From: Patiria miniata
Lineage: Eukaryota > Echinodermata > Asteroidea > Valvatida > Asterinidae
Assembly (NCBI RefSeq): GCF_015706575.1
Contig: NW_024037055.1
Span: forward strand, 9,958,262-10,022,261
DNA: 64,000 bases
Direction: 5' to 3'
In this document: piece after piece, positions 24,701 to 31,466 of the stretch
How the letters are laid out: the number at the start of each line of letters is the position of its first letter
Position numbering within the stretch: the first letter of the stretch is position 1
Position numbers and translations under genes: made by a program
Notes under the pieces: model-generated
What the model was told of the DNA's origin: nothing
Database searches by the model: none
Seen by the model: only the letters and a program-made list of their open reading frames with translations

Positions 24701-26853
24701 TATGGGAACCCACACATGGAGTAGCCTCTTGAGGTGTGTAGACGTTAACCTATGTGCGTTGGGACACTGGGCTTGCCTCCGCAGCCCAGTTCAGGACGGA
24801 CACGGGAGAGTGTGAATACTGTGATGTATGGTGTGCCTTTATTGCTGTCCGACGAGGGTCGACTTGATGATGATGGTTTTTTACTAAGCTCAGGTAAATA
24901 CTACAGTGCAGAGGCCATTTTGTGTAACTCACAGACTTAGAAACACCAGCTTGTAATTAGGGAAAAACACACTTCCTGCTCTAGATGGGACTTCGGATGT
25001 CTTGACTTTAAAGTTTTGCAATACAGATTTTCACATTGCCGTCCCGTATCATGACATTCTCGTATCACGATTATCACGTATCATGATGTATTATTATAAA
25101 ACTCCTACTTTACAATGTACATTGCCACAACTGTGGTAAAGAAACCCACCTGTCATAATCATAGGGGATGATACTCTCTACTGTGTCCAGGCGATTCACA
25201 TACATCTCAATTTGGCTCTAATGTGGACAAAAAGAAGAAAAAAGAGAGATATTTTTGTTGAAACTGTCATGAAAAGATCCATTTCCCTGCATTTATAATT
25301 ACATTACCCCCAAAAAATTATATATACTGAATCATTGGTCATCATTTTCTGCTTCCTTCGTTGAATTATTTCTCTTTTCTAGAGTTGGAGAGGTATTCAA
25401 ATTTTAGTTTCCTGTTTGCTTCATTGGACTTTTACTAGTCCTAAAATTTGGGACTCACTCTCAATACTGTGTATGAGAGTCCCAAAACTTATGGTATTGA
25501 AAACATGCAAAATAAGAAAATAGACTGGCACCTAAAACAACCAGTCCAACACAGCTTCAGTACTGCCTCAATCAACCATGCCAAAAGAATTTAAGAAACA
25601 TGTGGCATGAAGCGGGAACTAGTCTCAATTTACTACACATTTCTCCATAGTCAAGCCACCAGACTACTGACACTGAATGAAGAGGTCAGTCTTTTCAAAT
25701 AGTTGGACCATGGCTGGACATGTACCAGTCTAGTAATTTTGTATTTAGCTCCATTTTGAAATCACTCGACTTCCCTCTCATGTGCAAAATATTGAAGAAA
25801 AATCTGCTTTAAAAATTGAATTGAGTTTGCAAACTTGGTCGGTGAAATACTGAGGACATTTTCTTTGCCCCAGTGGAATTTTTGGAGAAATTTGTTGCCT
25901 AAACTGTGAGTAAAGTTGGCCTGATTTAGTTTTGCACGTTTCAGAGCACTCCAGAGCCCTGTCTGGACTTTTACATACTTTGTGCACACGTACTTGGTAA
26001 CATACATGTACATTGTACATTAGCTTGAGTAACTCCAGCTTAACAAGCTCATCAGGAATACATGTGAATTCCTGATGCGCTTGTTATAAGCTGGAGTTAC
26101 TCAAGCTACATGTATCTGAAAAAAGAATCGAAACTCATTTCCCACTTTTAGTGTACAGTGTTAATGGCAACTAAATGTTGACCAAACCTTGCCAAAGTAA
26201 ATACACGTCGCTGACATTCAACCAAGTTCATAAATCAAGGGTTACATTGTCCATGTCATCTTAACAATTATAACAAAAGTACCAATTCAAAACGTGCGGA
26301 AAAAACCACAAAACTCAAACATTAATTTGCTAAAAATGAATGAAGAAAACAATAATTTGTCGTCATAATGCATGCAGTAAAATATATCTATTTAAATTTT
26401 ATGTACTTAATCGTGTATTCTATGCTTGTATTTCTCATTTTGTATGGAAATAAATGTTAGCTTTGAATTTCATTGAATTGAAAAAATTATGTGTGCGTAA
26501 ACATGGACATGATGGAAGGTAGATGTTATTTGTTAATCAATTTCCCTCCTTTTGTTTGATCAAACCATCACACAGACTAGTCCCACTAACTGGGGCGCTA
26601 GAACTCCTTTTTTGACATTTGGGATGTTGGTCTGTCGTACTTGCGTCCCACAACGGAAATATTGTCAAAGTGACAATTACAACGTTCACCACAAAAATCA
26701 CGCAAAATACTTGACAAAAACACATTTGAAAGCACCTACTGGCATTTCCACATGTCAAAGACGAAGGGGCTTCAATGATACTCACAAATATTTTTTGGGT
26801 TGAAAATCCGTGAAATTCAACCACTAGCCTATTGCACAGACATCATACAGCGA

Positions 26854-26884
<31 letters not shown>

Positions 26885-29800
26885 GCATTTAGGTACGCTA
26901 TTCATAGTATAACTATATCACAGCGATTACAGTAGTAATGAGCAATATAACAACAAATTATTAAACATTATACAAACAAAACAACAATAATACATCAATT
27001 GGGAAAGAGGTATGTTTTGAGGATCTTCTTTAACACATCCACTGATGGAGCAGATTTAATATAGGAGGGAAGTTCATTCCACTCCTTAGCTGCTGTAACA
27101 GTGAATGTACGATCTCCTGCCTTACTACGAGTCCTGGGAAAAGTTAGCCGAGATGGATCATTCAAAAACGTTATGGCTTTTATCTACATGTACTAACGAA
27201 TACAGGTCAACTCGTACGCGAGCCAACTCGTACGCGACCAACTCGTACGCAGGACAACTCGTACGCGGACCAACTCGTACGCGAGTCAACTCGTATGCGA
27301 GATAACTCGTACGCGGACGAACTCGTACGCGAGCCAGCTCGTACGCGTGAGTATAGACTAGCAGCTGAAGCACAAGCATGACAAGGGATTTTACTGAAAC
27401 CGTAGGTTCGGGCGTGTAGGAAATTAGGGTCGGTCAGTTGTCCGGCACATTCTTTTTTTGTTAAGTTAAGGGGATTATTTTGTGTTACGGAGTGGTCCCA
27501 ATTAGTTCATCTTTAAATCAGCTTGTTTTGCTCTAATAACAAAAAAAGTTATGATTTGTTTTCCCGGACCACTCGCACACTGTCGATGTCCGGTATGTCC
27601 GATCCTTGCTCACACCGTACGCTATACACGATAATGCCTTGTAGTGAGAATTTAAATCGTATAATGTCCGCTGCATTTGTAGACTTTCAACAATTCACTG
27701 CTATAGTCTGATAGTGGCCCCGCGCTATGTGTAAATCAAATCGTTGTATGTCTTGACAAATTCCCAACACTAGCTGCGTGGCTGGAAGTGCATGCTGCGG
27801 CAATGCACTACACATCGGTCGCAAAATGGATCATGTTTTTTTTTAATTTATCATTGAAACTTTTGAACTTGAACATCGTTGCATTTATAGAATTTAAAAT
27901 TGTTGAAAATACATATGGCTACAATCACAGTCATCACAATCACAGTTGTTGTGTGTTTTGGGGTCAACTTCAAGTTGGCGATCGTCCGCGTACGAGTTGG
28001 CTGGCATACGAGTTGGTTCGCGTACGAGTTGGCCCGCGTACGAGTTGTCTTGCATACGAGTTGGCTGGCGTACGAGTTGTCTCTCGTACGAGTTGACCAA
28101 TCCACGTACGAGTTGTCTCGCGTACGAGTTGTCCTGTTTCGCTACTAACGCATTGTCTATGGTAGTATGGACGTACATAGGGATTCAGGTTGGCGTAGCG
28201 GTACTTTCCTCGCCTTCCACCGCTGTGACCCGGGTTCGAATCCCGCCTGGGCCAATATGTGGATTGGGTTTTCAGTCCCTGCCTGATTCCGTGGGTTTTC
28301 CCCAGAATATTCTTCTGGGCTTTTCCTCCCACCTCTAAAACTGTAACTTCTTCTCATTGTCTTCTCTCCACAGGTTTCTTCAGGCTTGCGAGCTACAGTG
28401 CCTAGGGCGCTTTTGAGGAATCCTTGGTTTCATTACCAGAAATGATTAATAATAATAATAATAATAATCATGTACACATACAAACACGTATGTGAAGCAG
28501 GGGCTGGGACACGAACGCGACCAGTGCCGAAAAACAAAATCCGCATTTAGATCGGGGGATGCACCTTGTGGTGAACTTTGAAATTGTAACATTGACTATA
28601 CTTCCGTAGTGGGATGTACAACAGACCAACATCCCAAATGTCAAAAAATAAAAGTGTTGCTGTTGAAACCCCTCAGCCAGTCAAGTTATCATCCGGAAAC
28701 CATTAACCCAACATGGTGACCTTGACCTTTGACCCCAGAACCAGTCCCAACATGTTTTATGCAGTGCATGGGTGCTCTTGTTTTTTTTGGGTTTTTTTCA
28801 GTGCAATTCTTTGGGTGTGTGTATCTGTGGTTTGTTTGTTTTTACTGAATGGTCCATGATTATTTTTTATGCATGTATATTTTAAGTGTTTTTTTGTATC
28901 CATATTTTACTATTTACTTTTTTTAGTGTTTCCTGTAATTGTAGTTTTAAATGAATTGCTCTGTATAATTGCTGGGCACCTCTGGAAAACAGTGTACCAC
29001 TGAGAGGTTTCCCCAGGGTAAATAAGAAGTAAATAAAATAAAATAACATGTCTGTACCAATGGGAAACCCCCTACTGAAGATAGACCGCAAAATTTCATG
29101 TCTAACTCAAGTTATCGTTCGGAACCATTTACATTTGGAACTTTTGACCTTTTGACCCCAAAACCAATCCCAACTTGCCTGTACCCAAGGGCAACCCCCT
29201 ACCTAAGACAAACACCAAAATCTCATTTCTAACTCCAGTTATCATCCGGAAACCATTCACATTTAACTCACCACGGTGACCTTGACCTTTGACCTTTTGA
29301 CCCCAAAACAGGGCTCGATTTTCACAAAAAAAGTGGCATGCACTGGTGCAGTGTAGACCAAAAAACCTACATGTACCAAGAAAAACCCACATGCACCATA
29401 ATTAGATTTTAATCTGACAAGTGACCAGGGTCATTTGCGTGCAAAATTATCGGAGCCCTCCGAGCTACCCGTCTGCTTCATGTGGCGCATATGATAGGCG
29501 GCGTCTGATTGGCCAATAACGAGACCACGTGATCAACGCAGCTAATAATTTGGAATCGCACTTATGATCCGGACATAAGGAATGCCCGGAGCGTCAGTGC
29601 GATACCAAATTATCTGCAGCATGTATCACGTGGTAAATCACATGCATGATCGGAGCTGTTGCAGGACGTACGTCGAGATGTTACCTCGTACTTTGAATCT
29701 GCTGCGACTGGGCGAGGAATAATTTATGGATTTATAAAAGAAATAACACGTTTGTACACTATCTGGTCAAGTATTAAACAAACCTTATTCTTATTCTCAC

Positions 29801-30983
29801 TCACTGGTAAATATATGCATGAAATGAGTATTTTGGTGGCTAAAAAAAGTTACATGCACGTCGTGCATGCTCAGTAAAAAAGCTACGTGCACAAGCAAAA
29901 ATCTACATGCACTGGTGCATGCGTGCACCCGGGTAAATCGAGCCCTGCCCAAAAACCAATCCCAACTTGCCTACTCCCAAGGGCAACCCCCTACCAAAGT
30001 TAGACATCAAAATCTCATTTCTAACTCAAGTTATCATCCGGAAACCATTTACCTTTAACTCACCATGGTGACCTTGACCTTTGACCTTTTGACCCCAAAA
30101 CCAATCCCAACTCGCCTACTCCCAAGGGCAACCCTCTACCAAAGTAACTTAGACTCCAAAATCTCATTTCTAACTCAAGTTATCATCCGGAAACCATTTA
30201 CCTTTAACTCACCACGGTGACCTTGACCTTTGACCTTTTGACCTCAAAACCAATCCAAACTTGCCTACTCCTAAGGGCAACCCCCCAAAGAAGTTACAAC
30301 CCCAAACAACGTTTCTAACTCAAGTTATCATACGGAAACCATTTACCTTTAACTCACCATGGTGACCTTGACGTTTGACCTTTTGACCCCAAAACCAATC
30401 CCAACTTGCCTACTCCCAAGGGCAACCCTCCACCAAAGTTAGACATCAAATCTCATTTCTAACTCAAGTTATCATCCGGAAACCATTTAGCTTTAACTCA
30501 CCACGGTGACCCTGACCTTTGACCTTAAAACCAATCCCAACTTGCCTACTCCTAAGCTAAGGGCAACCCCCTAAAAAAGTAACAACCCCAAACAACATTT
30601 CTAACTCAAGTTATCTAGCATGCCTAGTAAGGGGTAAAATTAAAAAGGAGTTCTAGCGCCCCAGTTAGTGGGACTACACACAGACAGTCATGACAATTGA
30701 CAGTCAAAAAATTCGTTCCACTTCCCCCTTCCATGTGTATTAAGGCAGGCTAAAACATGTACATGTTGACCATGGCATTGACACATACCTTACACTGACT
30801 ATCCAAAGAGTTTCCCGCGGTTTTATACCTAACTTCGGTATCCTTCGAGCAGAAGCTGACGGGCGCCATGCCTGGCAGATAGAACGCCGAACAGTCCCGC
30901 CCAGCAAGCCCCACCAACACCACGGCCATGACGGCCGCAAACAGTCCTCGCAATGCCCGACAACCACCCAGCATCTGCGTCAT
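6600..30983 (-). CDS. TM9SF2: TM9SF2-like nonaspanin, copy A (exons 1-12, gene span)
   Basis: Twelve exons joined in frame give 561 codons plus two bases of the next. The product starts with a signal peptide (ATG at 30983), continues with the luminal domain ([43 protein letters not shown]), then the first membrane span and the HGDIFRPPR loop. Spans around [29 protein letters not shown] and [12 protein letters not shown] follow. The order and motifs are those of TM9SF2 rather than TM9SF4. Family members act in endosome/Golgi membranes in protein sorting. All introns are GT-AG and phases match copy B. Exons 13-15 are not in the window; a Gypsy element fills the left end of intron 12. Exons 8-12 are almost identical to copy B, while exons 2-7 are not. 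Confidence 0.9.
6752..7360. other. Intron 11 of copy A
   Basis: No gene. It holds an imperfect hairpin around 6951-7005 built on AAGACTTCTTCAGA and TCTGAAGAAGTCTT. Otherwise it matches intron 11 of copy B, which carries an extra 0.93-kb insertion. Confidence 0.7.
7361..7578 (-). CDS. TM9SF2: TM9SF2 copy A exon 11
   Basis: 218 bases, acceptor CATCACAG and donor GTAACT. It encodes [10 protein letters not shown] followed by two hydrophobic spans ([19 protein letters not shown] and [20 protein letters not shown]) and ends FIRK in phase 0. It differs from copy B by a handful of bases. Confidence 0.92.
7579..8763. repeat. Intron 10 of copy A: two minisatellite tracts
   Basis: About 7625-8095 is a degenerate 15-base minisatellite of the form TGTTGCCATGGTCTC, with a short inverted stretch near 7775-7835. 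About 8105-8720 is a degenerate tract of ACTCGGACTCG-like hexamers interleaved with unique sequence. The same tracts occur in copy B. The long hydrophobic frames here are products of the repeat and not genes. Confidence 0.75.
8764..8883 (-). CDS. TM9SF2: TM9SF2 copy A exon 10
   Basis: 120 bases in phase 1 to 1, donor GTGAGG. It encodes [18 protein letters not shown], then a membrane span ending [23 protein letters not shown] and the GTPAGY-type ending are family signatures. Confidence 0.92.
8884..9558. other. Intron 9 of copy A
   Basis: Unique-looking AT-rich intron sequence, closely matched by copy B. No gene or mobile element recognised. Confidence 0.6.
9559..9676 (-). CDS. TM9SF2: TM9SF2 copy A exon 9
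   Basis: 118 bases, acceptor TTTTTTTTCGTAG and donor GTAAGC. It encodes [16 protein letters not shown] and the start of a membrane span with [16 protein letters not shown]. By eye it is identical to the copy B exon. Confidence 0.92.
9677..10311. other. Intron 8 of copy A, part shared with copy B
   Basis: No gene recognised. Nearly identical to copy B 49636-50246; the copies part at about 10302, just before the palindromic TIR element. Confidence 0.6.
10312..12111. mobile_element. Palindrome-rich TIR element (non-autonomous)
   Basis: The ends are perfect inverted copies: GTTACGCCCCAACTAT at 10312 and its complement ending at 12111. Both ends carry several copies of the palindrome CCCAACTATAGTTGGG, which also recurs throughout. 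The middle (about 10430-11880) is a tandem array of about eleven 144-base monomers arranged in a trimer period of roughly 430 bases (landmark GATGGGGCTA at 10575, 11001 and 11435). No transposase frame is present. It sits in intron 8 of copy A and is absent from copy B, so insertion or loss followed the duplication. No clear target-site duplication was seen, so the superfamily is undetermined. Confidence 0.8.
12112..12812. other. Rest of intron 8, with TTGCGACG-rich ends
   Basis: The 12112-12655 stretch is absent from copy B. TGCGACG-like words in both orientations lie near its two ends (about 12160-12200 and 12635-12710), so it may be a small TIR element or a remnant deleted from copy B. No coding frame recognised. 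From about 12656 the sequence again matches copy B. Confidence 0.4.
12813..12930 (-). CDS. TM9SF2: TM9SF2 copy A exon 8
   Basis: 118 bases, donor GTAAGT. It encodes [20 protein letters not shown], the first transmembrane span after the luminal domain, and a cytosolic stretch ending KKAGSERAR. Only a few bases differ from copy B (for example V to A and T to P). Confidence 0.9.
12931..14263. other. Intron 7 of copy A with a homology break
   Basis: From exon 8 to about 14125 it is alignable with copy B apart from a SINE; beyond that, towards exon 7, similarity stops abruptly. Around 13812 a GGATAGCTCAGTTG word resembles a tRNA A box, but no B box follows, so it is a degenerate tRNA-derived piece (also in copy B near 51062). 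Confidence 0.6.
13262..13604 (-). repeat. tRNA-derived SINE
   Basis: Read on the minus strand it begins with a tRNA-like head (A-box-like GGCTTGTGCGTAAAGCG; B box GGTTCGAATCC). It continues with a GGGTTTTTCTCCGGG...CCGGTTTTCCTCCC central domain and ends in an ATT/TAA-rich tail. The central domain resembles a conserved domain found in several metazoan SINE families. Absent from copy B intron 7. Confidence 0.75.
14264..14343 (-). CDS. TM9SF2: TM9SF2 copy A exon 7
   Basis: 80 bases, donor GTAAGG. It encodes [18 protein letters not shown] then PHSSIQWF, the highly conserved segment preceding the first membrane span. Much closer to the family consensus than the 86-base copy B exon. Confidence 0.9.
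14555..15885 (+). mobile_element. Folded-back mariner-like element
   Basis: Terminal CAGGGTGTATCAAAA and its complement are flanked by TA on both sides (14553-14554 and 15886-15887), as in Tc1/mariner insertions. The two arms (about 14555-15053 and 15387-15885) are near-perfect inverted copies about 500 bases long. The left arm is an inverted copy of the transposase 3' end, so the 5' half was lost and replaced. It lies in intron 6 of copy A. Confidence 0.85.
15058..15447 (+). pseudogene. Mariner transposase C-terminal fragment
   Basis: The fragment encodes [26 protein letters not shown], a degraded block where the family has WPPRSPDL, then LDFFL, a stop at 15261-15263 where Trp is expected, and further in-frame [26 protein letters not shown] marks the second catalytic aspartate. 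The N-terminal DNA-binding part and first aspartate are missing, so it is inactive. Confidence 0.8.
15989..16292 (+). repeat. tRNA-derived SINE, full length
   Basis: Head with A-box-like GGTTGGCGTAGCGGT and B box GGTTCGAATCC, central TTCTTCTGGGGTTTTCCTCCC domain, conserved 3' end GCTTGCGAGCTACAGTGCC, and a TAA/AAT-rich tail. Related copies occur near 28186, 42229 and 45338, and as a fragment at 6514. In intron 6 of copy A. Confidence 0.85.
16522..16654 (-). CDS. TM9SF2: TM9SF2 copy A exon 6
   Basis: 133 bases, acceptor CCTTGGCAG and donor GTGCGT. It encodes [18 protein letters not shown], then [22 protein letters not shown], the distal part of the luminal domain. Confidence 0.9.
16768..16875. 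mobile_element. Hairpin MITE
   Basis: About 108 bases with ends GCCCGGTTCATGCTTCACG and a near-complement ending GAAGTATGAACCGGGC. It lies in intron 5 of copy A and has no coding capacity. Confidence 0.7.
17100..17850. mobile_element. Foldback element with arms of about 190 bases
   Basis: The left arm (about 17100-17290) and right arm (about 17670-17850) are imperfect inverted copies; for example GTTTGTAGTCTCTTTTCATC on the left pairs with GATGAAAAGAGTCTACAAAC on the right. The loop is rich in CGCGCACG words. No transposase frame. Edges are approximate. Confidence 0.65.
17851..18479. other. Remainder of intron 5 of copy A
   Basis: A short dyad TGGACTCCCTCCGTTACG / GGGAGGAAAGGGAGTCCA lies near 17900-17940. 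Nothing else recognised. Confidence 0.5.
18480..18604 (-). CDS. TM9SF2: TM9SF2 copy A exon 5
   Basis: 125 bases, acceptor TTCTCTTCGCAG and donor GTAGGC. It encodes [18 protein letters not shown], then [11 protein letters not shown], in the luminal domain; NFT is a potential N-glycosylation site. Confidence 0.9.
18821..18932. mobile_element. Short hairpin MITE in intron 4 of copy A
   Basis: 112 bases with ends GGCCCCCTTCAGTGG and CCATTGAAGGGGGCC, inverted with one mismatch. Inner arms are also partly complementary. No coding capacity. The rest of intron 4 (18605-19178) shows nothing recognisable. Confidence 0.65.
19179..19308 (-). CDS. TM9SF2: TM9SF2 copy A exon 4
   Basis: 130 bases, acceptor TTGTTTGCAG and donor GTGAGT. 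It encodes [15 protein letters not shown], then [15 protein letters not shown] and KDACVID, a Cys-rich luminal block with strong TM9SF2 identity. Confidence 0.92.
19309..21683. other. Intron 3 of copy A
   Basis: No gene. A run around 19585-19630 repeats GGGTACC-like words; 20040-20160 repeats GTTGGCAA-like words. Around 20320-20350 a GGTTCAAATCC B-box-like word suggests a degenerate tRNA-SINE head. The rest is AT-rich with TGTACATG-type short palindromes. Confidence 0.5.
21684..21911 (-). CDS. TM9SF2: TM9SF2 copy A exon 3
   Basis: 228 bases, acceptor ATATTTTAG and donor GTCAGT. It encodes [37 protein letters not shown] and IMLNYQQHW. Same length as copy B exon 3, but only about half the residues are shared by eye. 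Confidence 0.92.
22403..23132. repeat. 145-bp tandem satellite, five units
   Basis: Units begin GATTTCTATTGTTTTAGCC at 22403, 22548, 22693, 22838 and 22983, an exact 145-base period. Each holds GAACTTGACCTTTGGCC-like sequence and ends TCTCAAGTTATCGCGCTGAC. The array is followed by a CA-rich microsatellite (about 23140-23165). It lies in intron 2 of copy A and is related to the array at 28690-30615. Confidence 0.9.
23133..23865. other. Intron 2 of copy A, middle part
   Basis: About 23170-23320 resembles 39320-39460 (shared TTTCGTGTAGTT and GTGTTTCTCTTCATTCTGC words), so a dispersed repeat is present. About 23440-23540 has a short GC-rich patch. No gene. Confidence 0.45.
23866..24082 (+). pseudogene. 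LINE reverse-transcriptase C-terminal fragment
   Basis: Frame containing [19 protein letters not shown], then [17 protein letters not shown] and a terminal [16 protein letters not shown]...LDG.YT is a hallmark of the region after the RT core in RTE/L1-like LINE proteins. Both ends are truncated; a stop follows at 24080-24082. Confidence 0.75.
24100..24602. repeat. Direct repeat, left copy (flanks exon 2A)
   Basis: About 500 bases, from TCTCAATACTGTGTATGAG to AGAGCCCTGTCTG. They recur in the same orientation at about 25457-25965, roughly 95% alike by eye. The minus-strand frames seen in both copies follow from this and do not resemble a known protein. Confidence 0.75.
25150..25217 (-). CDS. 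TM9SF2: TM9SF2 copy A exon 2
   Basis: 68 bases, acceptor TCCACATTAG and donor GTGGGT. It encodes [19 protein letters not shown] then DYD, matching the family's E(L/M)xVNRLDSVES..PY motif. Same length as copy B exon 2. Confidence 0.88.
25457..25965. repeat. Direct repeat, right copy
   Basis: Second copy of the 24100-24602 sequence, in intron 1, with small indels (for example an extra AATTTTGT near 25735). No LTR-like ends or target duplications were identified. Confidence 0.75.
26022..26108. mobile_element. Hairpin MITE
   Basis: Arms AGCTTGAGTAACTCCAGCTT and its complement flank inner arms CATCAGGAAT / ATTCCTGATG. The total is about 87 bases, forming a near-perfect hairpin in intron 1 of copy A. 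Confidence 0.75.
26850..27148 (-). pseudogene. CR1/L2-like LINE 3' end with (AAT)n tail
   Basis: Read on the minus strand, the frame gives [20 protein letters not shown], then [18 protein letters not shown] and TYLFPN followed by a stop. The GDR.F.V.A...WN.LP..I..APS pattern marks the C terminus of many CR1/L2-type LINE proteins. A 3' untranslated part and an AAT microsatellite (26850-26882) complete the 3' end; the 5' part is missing. Confidence 0.75.
27203..28135. mobile_element. Foldback element with TCGTACGCG minisatellite arms
   Basis: The left arm (27203-27348) is about nine copies of a 16-base unit AACTCGTACGCGRRCC. The right arm (27984-28135) is the same unit inverted. Ends are CAGG(T/A)CAACTCGTACG. 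The 0.6-kb loop has no transposase and no recognisable gene. The arrangement resembles foldback elements whose arms are tandem repeats. In intron 1 of copy A. Confidence 0.8.
28186..28470 (+). repeat. tRNA-derived SINE, full length, (AAT)n tail
   Basis: Same family as 15989-16292: A-box-like GGTTGGCGTAGCGGT, B box GGGTTCGAATCC, the CCTCCCACCTCTAAAACTG domain, 3' end TTTCATTACCAGAAAT and an AAT-repeat tail. Confidence 0.88.
28690..30615. repeat. Diverged ~145-bp satellite with GACCTTTGACC motifs, interrupted
   Basis: Units centre on GGTGACCTTGACCTTTGACC and TTTTGACCCCAAAACC, then CTAACTCAAGTTATCATCCGG. Four late units start near 30066, 30212, 30357 and 30502; earlier units are at about 28710 and 29275. 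The period and two conserved blocks match the 22403 array, so both come from one ancestral monomer. About 28760-29040 is interrupted by T-rich sequence and 29309-29947 by a hAT-like element. Confidence 0.8.
29309..29947. mobile_element. hAT-like TIR element inside the satellite
   Basis: The ends are CAGGGCTCGATTT and its complement. Flanking 8-mers CCCCAAAA and CCCAAAAA form an imperfect 8-base target duplication, as expected for hAT elements. The inner ends carry TGCATGCACCAGTGCATG-like palindromes. No transposase frame (639 bases). Confidence 0.7.
30789..30983 (-). CDS. TM9SF2: TM9SF2 copy A exon 1 with signal peptide
   Basis: 195 bases from ATG to a GTATGT donor, phase 0. It starts [19 protein letters not shown] and has a hydrophobic core ([11 protein letters not shown]), a plausible signal peptide cut before [13 protein letters not shown], the conserved mature N terminus of TM9SF proteins. 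The first methionine at 30983 was chosen; a Met four codons in is an alternative. The untranslated leader and promoter lie to the right and run into an inverted-repeat element at 31045. Confidence 0.9.
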
Positions 30984-31044
30984 ATTGGACCTAGGCTCTG
31001 GACTTTTTACAAAATGAAGAATTGATGAGCTTCTTCGGAGTAAT

Positions 31045-31377
31045 TGCAGAATACCCCGCCACTCGGAAATACACCCCTAAATTCTCTGGCTACGAAGTTG
31101 GAATCACTGGAAAAGAAACAATTCAACTCCATGCCAGCTATGCGGATACTGAGTGGGGGTCCATTATTTGAGAACGAAGCAACACAAAAGGAATGAGAGT
31201 TGCCAATTCTAAGTCCCAACCAACTACCCCTGTTGGCGGCTACGCGGTTACGAAGTGGGAGTGCAATGGAGCATGACGCAAAGTACATTCAAGTAGCGCT
31301 GAGAATGTTTATTGAGGTCAACCACCTCGTAGCCGGCTACGAGGTGGTGGATAGATCGAGTGGCGGGGTATTCTGCA
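31045..31377. mobile_element. Inverted-repeat element just upstream of copy A
   Basis: The ends are TGCAGAATACCCCGCCACTCG-type sequence (21 bases, perfectly inverted at 31357-31377), with an internal palindrome (31319-31350) on CCACCTCGTAGCCGGCTACG. It lies within 100 bases of the copy A start codon and may overlap its promoter or 5' leader. No coding capacity. Confidence 0.65.
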
Positions 31378-31466
31378 AATAGTGCAATTGTGCCGCTTCT
31401 TGGATTATACTGGAAAATAAATGACGGGAAAAGTCACGAAAAATGTCTGCTTTCACAGCTGAGTGA

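Noticed and set aside
27205..27348. Short regularly spaced repeats, CRISPR-like at first sight
   Set aside because: The unit is a 16-base tandem repeat without unique spacers and has an inverted partner array at 27984-28135.
28186..28260. Possible tRNA gene (A box and B box present)
   Set aside because: No cloverleaf acceptor pairing, and the sequence continues into the shared SINE body with an AAT tail. Several copies are in the window.
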